NCBI GenBank assembly: GCA_002432555.1
Contig: DJFO01000195.1
Location: 2,282 to 8,263, forward strand
Length of the DNA: 5,982 bases
Direction of reading: 5' to 3'
Source: Marinagarivorans sp. UBA5870
GTDB taxonomy: Bacteria > Pseudomonadota > Gammaproteobacteria > Pseudomonadales > Cellvibrionaceae
This document shows, in pieces, positions 1 through 5,526 of this stretch (its first letter is position 1; every line of letters begins with the position of its first letter). The notes under the pieces were generated by a model, which had not been told where the DNA came from, did not search any database, and saw nothing but the letters and a program-made list of their open reading frames with translations. A program made the translations under genes and the position numbers.

Positions 1-818
1 ACTGCCTGCACCTGCGGTGCGGCGACAGTAAATTCTTCGCGTCCGTCAAAGAGGAGTGCGCCTTGAGCGCCCAAGGTAATGGCAAATGATTTTGCTTTTT
101 CCTTCAGTCGCTCGCTCGCTTGCTCGAGACTCGTGGCGCGGGTGAATTTTAGCGCTTCCGCGTGGTTGCAGAAGAGAAGGTCTACGCCATCGCCCACCAT
201 TTCCTGCAGGCCGCTGTAAAAATACTCGACAATTGCCGGGTCGGACAAACTTAAAGCGGTTTTCACTCCGTTGGCCTGCGCGAGATCGCGCAAGCGGACG
301 GCGGCGGGACGCCCGGTGGCCGAGGTGACTAAATATCCCTCAATATAGACATATTTCGACGCTTTTAGCGCTTCTTCGTCAATCTCGGCCACTGACAAGG
401 TTTCGCTGATGCCGAGAAATGTGTTCATAGTGCGTTCGGCGTCGGGGGTGATCATTACCAGGCATTTGCCAGTGATGCCGCTACTTTTACCGGCGTCCAC
501 TGGTGTGGCCACCCCGGCGTTGGCCAGGTCTCGCAGATAGAAGCGGCCGTTCTCGTCGTCAGCGACTTTGCAACTGTAAAAGGTTTTAGCTCCAAAGTAC
601 TGTGCGGCGATGATACTGTTGGCAGCGGAACCGCCGCTTGCGCGTGTCGCCTCCTCTAAATGGCCATGCAGCAAATCCAACAACTGGTGTTGGCGCGCCT
701 CATCGACCAAGGTCATCACGCCTTTAGCGACACCGAACGCTTCCAGGTCCTGATCTGTAACGGTTATTTCGGTGTCCACCAAGGCAGCGCCCATACCGTA
801 AATGTCATAGCGGGACAA
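1..818 (-). CDS. PfkB-family carbohydrate/nucleoside kinase, adenosine-kinase-like (C-terminus beyond the window)
   Basis: A cytosolic ATP-dependent kinase of the ribokinase/PfkB superfamily that phosphorylates a sugar or nucleoside hydroxyl; the sequence resembles the proteobacterial proteins annotated as adenosine kinase, but the substrate is not proven here. About 272 residues are visible of an expected 330 or so. Seen directly: an N-terminal strand ending in Asp15 (GMGAALVD), the substrate-loop motif GGSAAN at residues 62-67, a lid-like region, an NxxE motif (N218-H-A-E221) used for Mg/phosphate in this family, and ITLGAQGALLF near the edge. The catalytic Asp signature (DTxGAGD-like) should lie just beyond the left edge, so it cannot be checked. 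I chose TTG at 818-816 as start because GAGGAG lies 7 nt upstream; the first in-frame ATG (794-792) would cut off the first beta strand. It is transcribed divergently from the DUF1631 gene. Family assignment is firm, the adenosine specificity only moderate. Confidence 0.9.
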   Translation of the reverse strand, partial: MSRYDIYGMGAALVDTEITVTDQDLEAFGVAKGVMTLVDEARQHQLLDLLHGHLEEATRASGGSAANSIIAAQYFGAKTFYSCKVADDENGRFYLRDLANAGVATPVDAGKSSGITGKCLVMITPDAERTMNTFLGISETLSVAEIDEEALKASKYVYIEGYLVTSATGRPAAVRLRDLAQANGVKTALSLSDPAIVEYFYSGLQEMVGDGVDLLFCNHAEALKFTRATSLEQASERLKEKAKSFAITLGAQGALLFDGREEFTVAAPQVQA

Positions 819-825
819 TTTGTAT

Positions 826-831
826 CTCCTC
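826..831 (-). promoter_or_regulatory. Shine-Dalgarno site that fixes the TTG start of the PfkB kinase
   Basis: On the minus strand GAGGAG is followed by a 7-nt spacer (ATACAAA) and then TTG at 818-816. It is the only strong ribosome binding site near the 5' end of the kinase. It decides for the TTG start over the ATG eight codons further in, which has no comparable site. Confidence 0.8.
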
Positions 832-840
832 TGTTCAGTG

Positions 841-852
841 CCTAAGATTAGG
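841..852. repeat. Short inverted repeat CCTAA-GA-TTAGG in the divergent control region
   Basis: The five-base arms CCTAA and TTAGG are perfect and separated by two bases. A related pentamer, CTAGG (858-862), follows TTAGG (848-852) exactly ten bases later, about one helical turn. The position just upstream of the kinase ribosome binding site would suit a repressor site or a leader element. Arms this short can occur by chance. Confidence 0.35.
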
Positions 853-878
853 AAGGACTAGGGTTTTCCGGTAGACGA

Positions 879-898
879 ATTGCGGTCCGGACCGCAAT
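879..898. promoter_or_regulatory. Perfect 20-bp palindrome, candidate operator between the divergent kinase and DUF1631 genes
   Basis: The sequence ATTGCGGTCCGGACCGCAAT equals its own reverse complement over all 20 bases, and the symmetry ends at 878/899. It lies 61 bp upstream of the kinase TTG and 113 bp upstream of the preferred DUF1631 ATG. A perfect dyad of this length in a divergent intergenic region is typical of a homodimeric regulator site. With a CpG at its centre and TTGC/GCAA ends it resembles LacI-, MarR- or TetR-type operators in general form, but I cannot name the regulator. It overlaps an ATG at 897 that would otherwise extend the DUF1631 frame, and it occupies the place where a ribosome binding site for that ATG would be. 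Confidence 0.6.
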
Positions 899-920
899 GC
901 GGCCCAAGTTAGCATATTTC

Positions 921-948
921 TTGCGTGACATTCCTTTTTTTATATGCT
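921..948 (+). promoter_or_regulatory. Weak candidate sigma70-type promoter for the DUF1631-PilZ pair
   Basis: A possible -35 box TTGCGT (921-926) and a possible -10 box TATGCT (943-948) are separated by 16 bp in a T-rich stretch. Initiation would fall near 955, giving a leader of about 55 nt before ATG 1011, with the 20-bp palindrome just upstream of the -35. This is a consensus match by eye only. If real, it rules out translation from 897 on this transcript. Confidence 0.25.
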
Positions 949-1010
949 GCGCTTTGGGACTTTTATCTTTCGCTGCGGTCATCCGCAGTGCGGCTTATTG
1001 GAAAAAGGCT

Positions 1011-3371
1011 ATGTCCAGATTGATAAGAAATGATCCAGCCAATCGTTCCAAAGAGTCGGATCCGATTCCTTCGGTTCCGCTGACGAGCGACAGCATAGTT
1101 ACTCACCTCAAAAAATGTCAGGCCATCGCCAGCGACCACGCTAAGGTTGCGTTTCAGGCTTACACCCGCAGTTTGGATGAGGCCTTCAGCCAGGACATGG
1201 ATCGCGCACGGTCCAATCAAGAGGTGTCTGAACTCAGCGGCATTCAACGGCTCTTTCGCCGCAACCAGCAGGAGCTGGAGCGTTATTACTGCGGTTACAT
1301 CGCCGAGGGCTTCGTGAGGTTCAAGAAGAAGGAGCTGCGCACGGAACTGCAAAGCGGCAGTGGTAGTGGTGAATTGTCGCTCGTGGATAATGACGAGCTG
1401 GAGGAGACCATCACCTTGTCCAGCATCGTCCAAAAAGTGGACGTCCTCTACGCTGAGCCCATCTGGGCGCTCAACCAGCGATTCGCGATTCTCAATGGTG
1501 GTGAACAGGTTACTGAGGCGGGGAATCCCGCGGCGCCGATTCAACTGTGCGAATCCTTACGGCGAGCCCTGCGCCTGATTCCCCTCACTTCGAAAACTAA
1601 AGCCACCGCCTATAAAATTTATGAGCAGCACCTGACGGACCTGGCCAAGCGAATAGTTGAGGATATCAACGAATACCTGAAAAGGGCCGGCGTTTTACCG
1701 AACCTCCGTTACACACCGCCGCGCACATCGCAGGCGCCGCAAGCGCGTCCGGCCGATACGGGCCCGGCACCGGCGCGGGCCGGGTCGCAGGCGGTCGGCG
1801 CCGGGCCCCTGCCTGTGCCGGACCCCAATCAACCATCGGAACAGTATCAAAGCGCCTTGCTGCAAGCGATTCGTACCTTGCAGGCGAGCATGCGCGGCAA
1901 TCAGCCTCAACCTGCCGCGACCGCGCCAGCGGCCGGGATCCAGATCGCGACGGCCGATAATCCGTTTGCCGCCTTTGTGCCGGGCACCAGTCCTATAAGT
2001 TCAGGTGGCGTAGTCATTTCCGGTGATCAATTGATGGCCGCGTTGCAAGCTGTACAGAACAACGCCGCTGGAGTGGTGGCATCCCCACTGGATACGGGCC
2101 CATTGCCGCCGGTGGACTTGGGGCAGGTGTTGGCGGCGCTCGCGCAACAATTCCAGCAGGGCTCCCTCGCCAAGGGCGGGAAAGTTTCGCAGAACGACAT
2201 GCACACCATCGATCTGGTGGGTTTAGTGTTCGAGTACATGTTGAAAGATGAGAACCTACCGGACTCGGTGAAGGCGCTGCTGAGTTACATGCACACGCCC
2301 TTTTTGAAATTAGCCTTCATAGATCCTGGATTTTTCGAGCAGTCGGAACACCCCGCGCGCATGCTGCTGAACAGCCTCGCCGAGGCGGGCATCCGCTGGG
2401 TTGGCACTGACGGCACTGTCCAGCACGATATGTACAACAAGATCAAGGACGTGGTGGATCGGGTCCTGCGCGATTTCAAAAACGATGTTCGGGTCATTAC
2501 CGAACTTCTGCTTGAATTTAATAACTACACGAAGAATATCATCCGCCGTCAGGAACTCATGGAACGGCGCGCGGCGGAAAAGGCTCAGGGTGAGGAGCGG
2601 CTGCGGGAGGTCAAACTGCGGGTGAACGACGAAGTTCGCCGGCGCACCGATGATCGAGAGTTGCCGTCGGCGGTCCTTTTATTCGCGCTGCAACCTTGGT
2701 CGGATTACCTGTCCTTCGCCCTGCTCAGGTATGGTGAAAAATCTGATAAATGGGCCAACGCCTTAGCGGTTGTGGACGACCTCCTGTGGATCATCGAGCC
2801 CAAGGTGGACGATGGGGACATAGCTCGCCAGTTGGAACTGGCGCCGCTTCTGTTGCGCGATATGGAGGCCGGTTTCGAGACCATCGGCTACGATCAGATC
2901 AAAGGGAAAAAGCTGCTCGAAGCGATTTCCGCGCTTATTGAAATGGCCCAACAGAGCAAGAAGGCGGAACCCGCCCCGGCTCCCATGCGCGACAAACTGG
3001 AAAAAATCGCCGCCGAGAAAGCCGGTCAGGCTCCGGCGGAAGCGACGGACATTTCGAAAGAAGAAGAAAAAATCGTCGAAAACCTCAAGCTGATCGAGTT
3101 CGGCACCTGGTTCGAGTTTGAGAGTGGAAAACGCTTGAAAATCGCCTGGTACAACGCGCGCACCTCTCACTATATGCTCGTGGACCAGATGGGTAAAAAG
3201 GTGGCTATGATGTCGGGGCTCGAAATCGCCCGGGAAATGATGGCAAAACGGGCTAAAATTATAGCGGGAAGCTCAAAACCCTTTTTCGAACGGGCGTTGG
3301 AAAACATCTTCCAGAAACTCAACGCTCAAGCTGAAGCCCAAACCGGAGGCGCAAACCATGACCCGCAATAA
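1011..3371 (+). CDS. DUF1631 family protein (function unknown)
   Basis: A large, probably cytosolic protein of 786 residues, assigned to DUF1631 (Pfam PF07793) by recalled sequence pattern; some database homologues carry the label 'thymidine phosphorylase', which nothing here supports. N-terminal helical part (about 1-230), then a Pro/Ala-rich flexible linker (about 235-350) in GC-rich DNA. The family core begins near residue 398 (HTIDLVGLVFEYML) with a HPARMLLN motif at 447. A charged helical, probably coiled-coil segment follows at about 517-550. A second Ala/Pro/Lys-rich linker precedes a small beta-rich C-terminal unit (about 697-750) with GTWFEF and KRLKIAW, whose strand pattern recalls small PilZ-like barrels; that resemblance is inference. 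Start: ATG 1011 is preferred. ATG 897 would add 38 residues with a membrane-like stretch, but has no ribosome binding site and sits in the palindrome; 1011 itself has only a poor site. The stop overlaps the PilZ gene, suggesting joint function. Confidence 0.85.
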   Translation: MSRLIRNDPANRSKESDPIPSVPLTSDSIVTHLKKCQAIASDHAKVAFQAYTRSLDEAFSQDMDRARSNQEVSELSGIQRLFRRNQQELERYYCGYIAEGFVRFKKKELRTELQSGSGSGELSLVDNDELEETITLSSIVQKVDVLYAEPIWALNQRFAILNGGEQVTEAGNPAAPIQLCESLRRALRLIPLTSKTKATAYKIYEQHLTDLAKRIVEDINEYLKRAGVLPNLRYTPPRTSQAPQARPADTGPAPARAGSQAVGAGPLPVPDPNQPSEQYQSALLQAIRTLQASMRGNQPQPAATAPAAGIQIATADNPFAAFVPGTSPISSGGVVISGDQLMAALQAVQNNAAGVVASPLDTGPLPPVDLGQVLAALAQQFQQGSLAKGGKVSQNDMHTIDLVGLVFEYMLKDENLPDSVKALLSYMHTPFLKLAFIDPGFFEQSEHPARMLLNSLAEAGIRWVGTDGTVQHDMYNKIKDVVDRVLRDFKNDVRVITELLLEFNNYTKNIIRRQELMERRAAEKAQGEERLREVKLRVNDEVRRRTDDRELPSAVLLFALQPWSDYLSFALLRYGEKSDKWANALAVVDDLLWIIEPKVDDGDIARQLELAPLLLRDMEAGFETIGYDQIKGKKLLEAISALIEMAQQSKKAEPAPAPMRDKLEKIAAEKAGQAPAEATDISKEEEKIVENLKLIEFGTWFEFESGKRLKIAWYNARTSHYMLVDQMGKKVAMMSGLEIAREMMAKRAKIIAGSSKPFFERALENIFQKLNAQAEAQTGGANHDPQ
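3345..3349 (+). promoter_or_regulatory. Ribosome binding site of the PilZ gene, inside the DUF1631 coding region
   Basis: GGAGG sits 8 nt before ATG 3358, within the last codons of the DUF1631 gene. Together with the 14-nt gene overlap it supports translational coupling and fixes the PilZ start. Confidence 0.8.
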
Positions 3372-3717
3372 TCTCAGCAGTGGTAGTGGCAGTGAAAAAA
3401 GAAGCCAGGTCCGCATCCCAGTCGATGAGGAAATCTGCGTGCGCGACACCGTATCGGGCGTCGAGCTTGGCACTCTCGCTAATGTTCACGATGAAGGTTT
3501 CATGGTGATCAGCGACGGCGGTCTCAAAGAGGACCATCTCTACCAAGTCGCTTTCGAAATCAATTCCGGCCGCAAGCCCATCACTCTCGGCGCCGAGTGT
3601 CTCTGGATCAGCGAGACCGGTACCGGCGACCAAATCTGGGCGGGCTTTCAGATCATGGATATGTCGGATGATGCCCGCCAGCAAATCGAACAGTTGCTGT
3701 CGCAGTATCAGGAATAG
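3358..3717 (+). CDS. Small PilZ-domain protein with a degenerate second motif
   Basis: A single-domain cytosolic protein of 119 residues; PilZ domains typically bind cyclic di-GMP and pass the signal to a partner. Seen directly: a short Ser/Gly-rich N-terminal tail, then R15-S-Q-V-R19, matching the RxxxR motif that clamps the ligand. Beta strands follow, with a second motif N42-V-H44-D-E-G47 where the family has (D/N)xSxxG, so the usual Ser is His. The barrel closes with LGAECLWISE and WAGFQIMDMS, and a C-terminal helix (about 102-118) ends the protein. This order and length fit stand-alone PilZ proteins. Ligand binding is uncertain because of the His substitution. The gene starts 14 nt inside the upstream DUF1631 gene, so the two products are probably made together and may form a complex; that is inference. 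Confidence 0.85.
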   Translation: MTRNNLSSGSGSEKRSQVRIPVDEEICVRDTVSGVELGTLANVHDEGFMVISDGGLKEDHLYQVAFEINSGRKPITLGAECLWISETGTGDQIWAGFQIMDMSDDARQQIEQLLSQYQE

Positions 3718-3768
3718 GGCGCCTCGCCAACCTGTTAAATATTCGTCGCCGAACGATTGTTATTTTGC

Positions 3769-3797
3769 TTGCTCCTCCCGCGGGTCCACGTTTTAAT
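3769..3797 (+). promoter_or_regulatory. Weak candidate sigma70-type promoter upstream of the GST-pldA pair
   Basis: In the 115-bp gap after the PilZ gene, TTGCTC (3769-3774) and TTTAAT (3792-3797) are 17 bp apart. The -10 matches the consensus at five of six bases, the -35 only at three. Initiation would fall near 3804, about 29 nt before ATG 3833. This would make the GST-pldA pair a separate transcription unit, but read-through from the PilZ gene is not excluded because I see no convincing terminator between them. Confidence 0.3.
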
Positions 3798-3832
3798 ACG
3801 GCGTCTTTTCTGCGCTCAAACGGGATCTGCTT

Positions 3833-4543
3833 ATGTATCGCCTGCACATCGCCAACAAGAATTACTCGTCCTGGTCGCTGCGCCCCTGGGTATTGCTGAA
3901 GGCACTTGATATTCCTTTCGAGGAAAATCTGCATTTATTTCCGGCTGAGCACGTGTGGGATACCTTTCGCCGGTTCGCGCCTAACGGTAAAGTGCCTTGT
4001 CTCCACGATGGCGACACCCTTGTATGGGATTCCCTTGCCATAGTGGAATACCTGGCAGAACGACATCCCGGGGTCTGGCCTACCGATGCGCGCGCGCGGA
4101 CTTGGGCGCGTTGTGCCGCCGCGGAAATGCACTCGGGTTTTGCCGCTCTGCGCAGCCAGTGCAGCATGAGCTGTGGCGTGCGTGTGGCACTTCACGAACT
4201 CTCGCCGTTGTTACAGCGCGACCTCGCGCGCATCAACGAGCTGTGGAGTGAGGGACTGGAAAAGTTTGGTGGACCGTTCCTGGCCGGGGCACAATTCACC
4301 GCCGTCGATGCGTTTTATGCTCCCGTGGTCTTTCGCGCGCAGACCTATCAACTGCCCCTCGCGGAGGCGCCAGCGCTTTACGCTGAGCGCCTGCTGGCAC
4401 TGCCGGCGATGCGCGAGTGGTATCAGGCCGCTTTGCAGGAAACCTGGCGCGAGCCGGAGCACGAGCGGGAGATTTTGTCGGCTGGGAAACTGACTGTCGA
4501 CTTGCGGGCGCAGGAAGGGCTCGACAATGCGCAGACTGTTTAG
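3833..4543 (+). CDS. Glutathione S-transferase family protein
   Basis: A cytosolic protein of 236 residues with the two-domain GST layout; such enzymes conjugate or reduce electrophiles with glutathione, but no substrate can be named here. The N-terminal thioredoxin-like domain (about 1-77) has N10-YSSWSLRPW, where Ser12 or Ser13 is the likely residue activating the glutathione thiol, resembling the SSxSxR stretch of zeta-like GSTs. K53-VPCL supplies the cis-Pro (Pro55), and D66-S67 is the expected gamma-glutamyl contact. The all-helical C-terminal domain (about 85-210) holds FLAGAQFTAVDAFYAP with the conserved T156-x-x-D159 capping box. The start is ATG 3833 with a modest GGGA 7 nt upstream. 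The last 20 or so residues form a polar tail that looks dispensable to the fold and carries the ribosome binding site and start of the next gene, overlapping by 17 nt. Confidence 0.9.
   Translation: MYRLHIANKNYSSWSLRPWVLLKALDIPFEENLHLFPAEHVWDTFRRFAPNGKVPCLHDGDTLVWDSLAIVEYLAERHPGVWPTDARARTWARCAAAEMHSGFAALRSQCSMSCGVRVALHELSPLLQRDLARINELWSEGLEKFGGPFLAGAQFTAVDAFYAPVVFRAQTYQLPLAEAPALYAERLLALPAMREWYQAALQETWREPEHEREILSAGKLTVDLRAQEGLDNAQTV
4515..4519 (+). promoter_or_regulatory. Ribosome binding site of pldA, inside the GST gene
   Basis: AAGGG ends 7 nt before ATG 4527, as part of the purine-rich run AGGAAGGG (4512-4519). It lies in the GST tail codons and supports the overlapping pldA start over any later one. 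Confidence 0.7.
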
Positions 4544-5459
4544 GGCGGCGGGCTTCCTGCTGCCACTTTGGTTCGATCTGGCTACCGCCGACACGGTGGT
4601 GGCCGACGAGCCACCCTCAGCACCCGCGGTACCCAACCCGGCGGTGGAGGAAAATCTGGTGCGTGCGCGAATCAGGCAAGAACTTAGCCTGCTGCAGAGC
4701 GGTTTTGCCATAACCCCGCACAATATCAATTACGTCTTGCCATTCACCCACAGCTCCCACATCAATAAAGAACCCTTTGCCGATTCCGACCACCATTTCC
4801 AGCACACCGAAATCGAGTTCCAGGTGAGCTTTAAAGCGGGCATCAACGAAACTCCATTGTGGGGTGACAATGGATTTATCTATTTCGCCTATACCGCGAG
4901 GTCCTTCTGGCAGGCGTACAACACCAGCCAGTCGAGCCCTTTCCGCGAAACCAATCATGAACCGGAATTGTTTTTGGCGTTTACGACGAATCTACATTTG
5001 TTCGGAGCGGAAATTCCTGTCGTGAGCGTTGGGGCGTCGCACCAGAGCAACGGCCGCTCGGGAGTTCAATCGCGGAGCTGGCATAGGGTTTATGCCAAGG
5101 CGACGCTCGAATTTGAAAAATATTACTGGAGCCTCAAGCCCTGGTGGCGAATTCCAGAGAACCAAAAGTCGAGCCCGGACGACCGCTCCGGCGATGACAA
5201 TCCCGATATTGACGACTATTTGGGCTATTTTGAATTGCGGGGATTCCGCCGTTATGGTGACAACGACCTGAGCCTAATGCTGCGCAACAACTTGCGCAGC
5301 GACAACCGGGGCGCGGTTGAACTGGCTTACAGTTATCCTTTTGGCAAGACCAAACGCGGTTACGTCCAGCTTTTCCACGGATACGGAGAATCCCTTCTCG
5401 ATTACGATCACAAAACCACCCGCATTGGTTTCGGGATCATGTTGAACAGCTGGCTGTAA
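4527..5459 (+). CDS. pldA: Outer membrane phospholipase A (OMPLA), with a variant catalytic triad
   Basis: A 310-residue beta-barrel enzyme of the outer membrane that hydrolyses acyl chains of phospholipids and lysophospholipids that reach the outer leaflet; the E. coli enzyme is a calcium-dependent dimer. A signal peptide is visible (MRRLFRAAG, hydrophobic core, likely cleavage after A19-T-A21), then a Pro/Ala-rich stretch and the barrel from about residue 60. SSPFRETN (136-143) aligns without gaps to E. coli, putting Ser136 at calcium ligand Ser106. The signature HQSNGRS at 172-178 gives His172 and Ser174, equal to catalytic His142 and Ser144. Ser182 equals calcium ligand Ser152. At the position of the triad Asn156 the residue is His186 (codon 5082-5084), and Asp149 is Gly179. 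DDNPDI, GYGESLLDY and the terminal strand GFGIMLNSWL are also conserved. The segment before DDNPDI is longer and more acidic than in E. coli. Family certain; full activity uncertain. Confidence 0.94.
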   Translation: MRRLFRAAGFLLPLWFDLATADTVVADEPPSAPAVPNPAVEENLVRARIRQELSLLQSGFAITPHNINYVLPFTHSSHINKEPFADSDHHFQHTEIEFQVSFKAGINETPLWGDNGFIYFAYTARSFWQAYNTSQSSPFRETNHEPELFLAFTTNLHLFGAEIPVVSVGASHQSNGRSGVQSRSWHRVYAKATLEFEKYYWSLKPWWRIPENQKSSPDDRSGDDNPDIDDYLGYFELRGFRRYGDNDLSLMLRNNLRSDNRGAVELAYSYPFGKTKRGYVQLFHGYGESLLDYDHKTTRIGFGIMLNSWL

Positions 5460-5526
5460 TCCGGTTGTTCATTGGTTGTTGAACAGGTGACCCTTCTGCC
5501 CGCGCCGGCGCAGAGGCCATCGGGCC
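5460..5526. other. Convergent intergenic gap between pldA and hemL
   Basis: The 67 bp hold a 6-bp stem TGTTCA (5466-5471) / TGAACA (5480-5485) with an 8-nt loop, and a GC-rich palindrome GCGCCGGCGC (5502-5511). Neither is followed by a T run on either strand, so no standard intrinsic terminator is recognised. Either hairpin could still slow the convergent transcripts or protect their 3' ends. Confidence 0.4.

Noticed and set aside
660..845. Plus-strand 61-codon frame opposite the kinase 5' end
   Set aside because: It is a shadow of the kinase gene, has no ribosome binding site and no recognisable protein pattern.
963..1544. Long open frame on the minus strand (193 codons) opposite the DUF1631 gene
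   Set aside because: It lies within a well-supported gene, its translation has no recognisable domain, and opposite-strand open frames of this kind are common in DNA of this composition.
1725..1820. GC-rich, Pro/Ala-coding stretch as a sign of inserted foreign DNA
   Set aside because: The reading frame is continuous and the bias is explained by codons for a flexible Pro/Ala linker; no flanking repeats are seen.
3718..3728. Small hairpin GGCG-CCT-CGCC directly after the PilZ stop
   Set aside because: Four base pairs with a 3-nt loop and no T tract; expected often by chance in this composition.
3743..3766. Possible intrinsic terminator after the PilZ gene (TCGT/ACGA stem followed by a T-rich stretch)
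   Set aside because: The stem is only four base pairs and the T run is interrupted, so it is too weak to call.
4211..4729. Minus-strand open frame of 172 codons across the GST-pldA junction
   Set aside because: Both plus-strand genes have clear family motifs through this stretch; the minus-strand translation is Ser/Arg-rich without domain features.
5502..5511. GC palindrome GCGCCGGCGC as a shared bidirectional terminator for pldA and hemL
   Set aside because: It has no loop-forming centre and no T run on either side, so an intrinsic terminator is not supported.
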